Under the pieces are notes generated by a model. That model worked only from the letters and a program-made list of their open reading frames with translations. It searched no databases and had not been told where the DNA came from. A stretch of 7,025 bases of DNA from positions 21,117 to 28,141 of the forward strand of contig DCSW01000034.1 in NCBI GenBank assembly GCA_002325825.1, written 5' to 3'. Below are positions 6,781 to 7,025 of the stretch, in pieces. A program made the translations under genes and the position numbers. Every line of letters starts with the position of its first letter. Within the stretch, counting starts at the first letter, position 1. This DNA comes from Collimonas sp. UBA1456. Lineage in GTDB: Bacteria > Pseudomonadota > Gammaproteobacteria > Burkholderiales > Burkholderiaceae_D.

Positions 6781-6924
6781 CATCCGTCATCAAAACCGCC
6801 AAAATCTCCCGATCCCCGAGAAGCCTTAGCAACAATGACTGGCGCAGTCAAGTTTCCCTTTCCCTCATATTTATAAACTTACTATTCTAAAGGCAGGCGG
6901 CCGAGATCGCCTGAACCACGCATC

Positions 6925-7025
6925 ATGCAAGAGCCAATTTCCGAGCAGCCGAACGCCACTGGCGAAGATGCCGACATCGTTGCCAATCCCGTTTCCAGAA
7001 AACAAATCGCCAGCGAAGTGGCGGG
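6925..7025 (+). CDS. N-terminal fragment of an unidentified protein (runs off window)
   Basis: ATG at 6925 opens a frame of 33 codons that stays open to the window edge and begins MQEPISEQPNATGEDADIVA. An in-frame TAA at 6874-6876 limits how far upstream the start could lie, and no other ATG, GTG or TTG start is visible between. The fragment is acidic, hydrophilic and low in hydrophobic residues, as in a disordered N-terminal extension, so no domain can be recognised. The Shine-Dalgarno is weak: AAAGGCAGG lies more than 20 bases upstream. Because argA (N-acetylglutamate synthase) is often next to hrpA in Burkholderiales, as I recall, that is the first candidate, but nothing in the visible residues proves it. 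Confidence 0.55.
   Translation, partial: MQEPISEQPNATGEDADIVANPVSRKQIASEVA

Larger units (their letters stand above)
6536..6924. other. Divergent intergenic region between hrpA and the rightward gene
   Basis: These 389 bases carry no convincing gene. They hold an A-rich patch (about 6624-6645), candidate promoters in both directions, and a small hairpin, TGACTG-GCG-CAGTCA, at 6836-6850. The hairpin overlaps a 13-codon frame starting at ATG 6835 and ending at TAA 6874-6876 (MTGAVKFPFPSYL). No good ribosome binding site precedes that mini-frame, so it is noted only as a possibility. I see no riboswitch or operator I can name. Confidence 0.5.

Overview
The window looks like an ordinary chromosomal segment of a betaproteobacterium. 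The best guess is Burkholderiales, possibly Oxalobacteraceae, judged from the sequence character of the three recognisable proteins and from the hrpA-dcd-decarboxylase neighbourhood. That placement is inference and was not tested by a search. Base composition is moderately GC-rich, with clearly AT-richer intergenic stretches. I see no rRNA, tRNA, IS element, prophage or CRISPR array.

Layout, left to right. (1) Bases 2-520 (+) are the C-terminal 172 codons of a PLP-dependent Orn/Lys/Arg decarboxylase. Its end is marked by three close perfect inverted repeats: a hairpin with the stop codon in its loop (503-535), a 40-bp symmetrical palindrome with A- and T-tracts (543-582, probably a bidirectional terminator), and a second terminator-like hairpin followed by T5 (613-639). 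(2) Bases 607-1837 (-) hold a row of broken reading frames: a DUF1653-like gene with two in-frame stops (607-819), an unrecognised gene split by a frameshift near 1033 (857-1340), and a more scrambled unrecognised remnant (1343-1837). All lie immediately downstream of dcd on the same strand and look like a decayed accessory operon. (3) Bases 1847-2413 (-) are an intact dcd, encoding dCTP deaminase. (4) Bases 2516-6535 (-) are an intact, full-length hrpA, encoding a DEAH-box RNA helicase of about 1,339 aa. (5) Bases 6536-6924 are a divergent intergenic region with candidate promoters in both directions. (6) Bases 6925-7025 (+) are the first 33 codons of a gene whose identity cannot be read here; argA is a neighbourhood-based guess.

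The intact genes are unrelated housekeeping or metabolic functions: amino-acid decarboxylation and polyamine or acid metabolism, dUTP supply for dTTP synthesis, and RNA helicase or ribosome maintenance. hrpA and dcd are co-oriented and 102 bp apart, but dcd has its own candidate -35 element and ribosome binding site, so it may be transcribed separately. The decarboxylase converges on the dcd side, with the bidirectional terminator placed between them.

I did not find a convincing previously undescribed system. The most notable items are the co-decayed gene row, the triple hairpin at the end of the decarboxylase, and a TATAAT box so close to the hrpA start that the mRNA could be leaderless.
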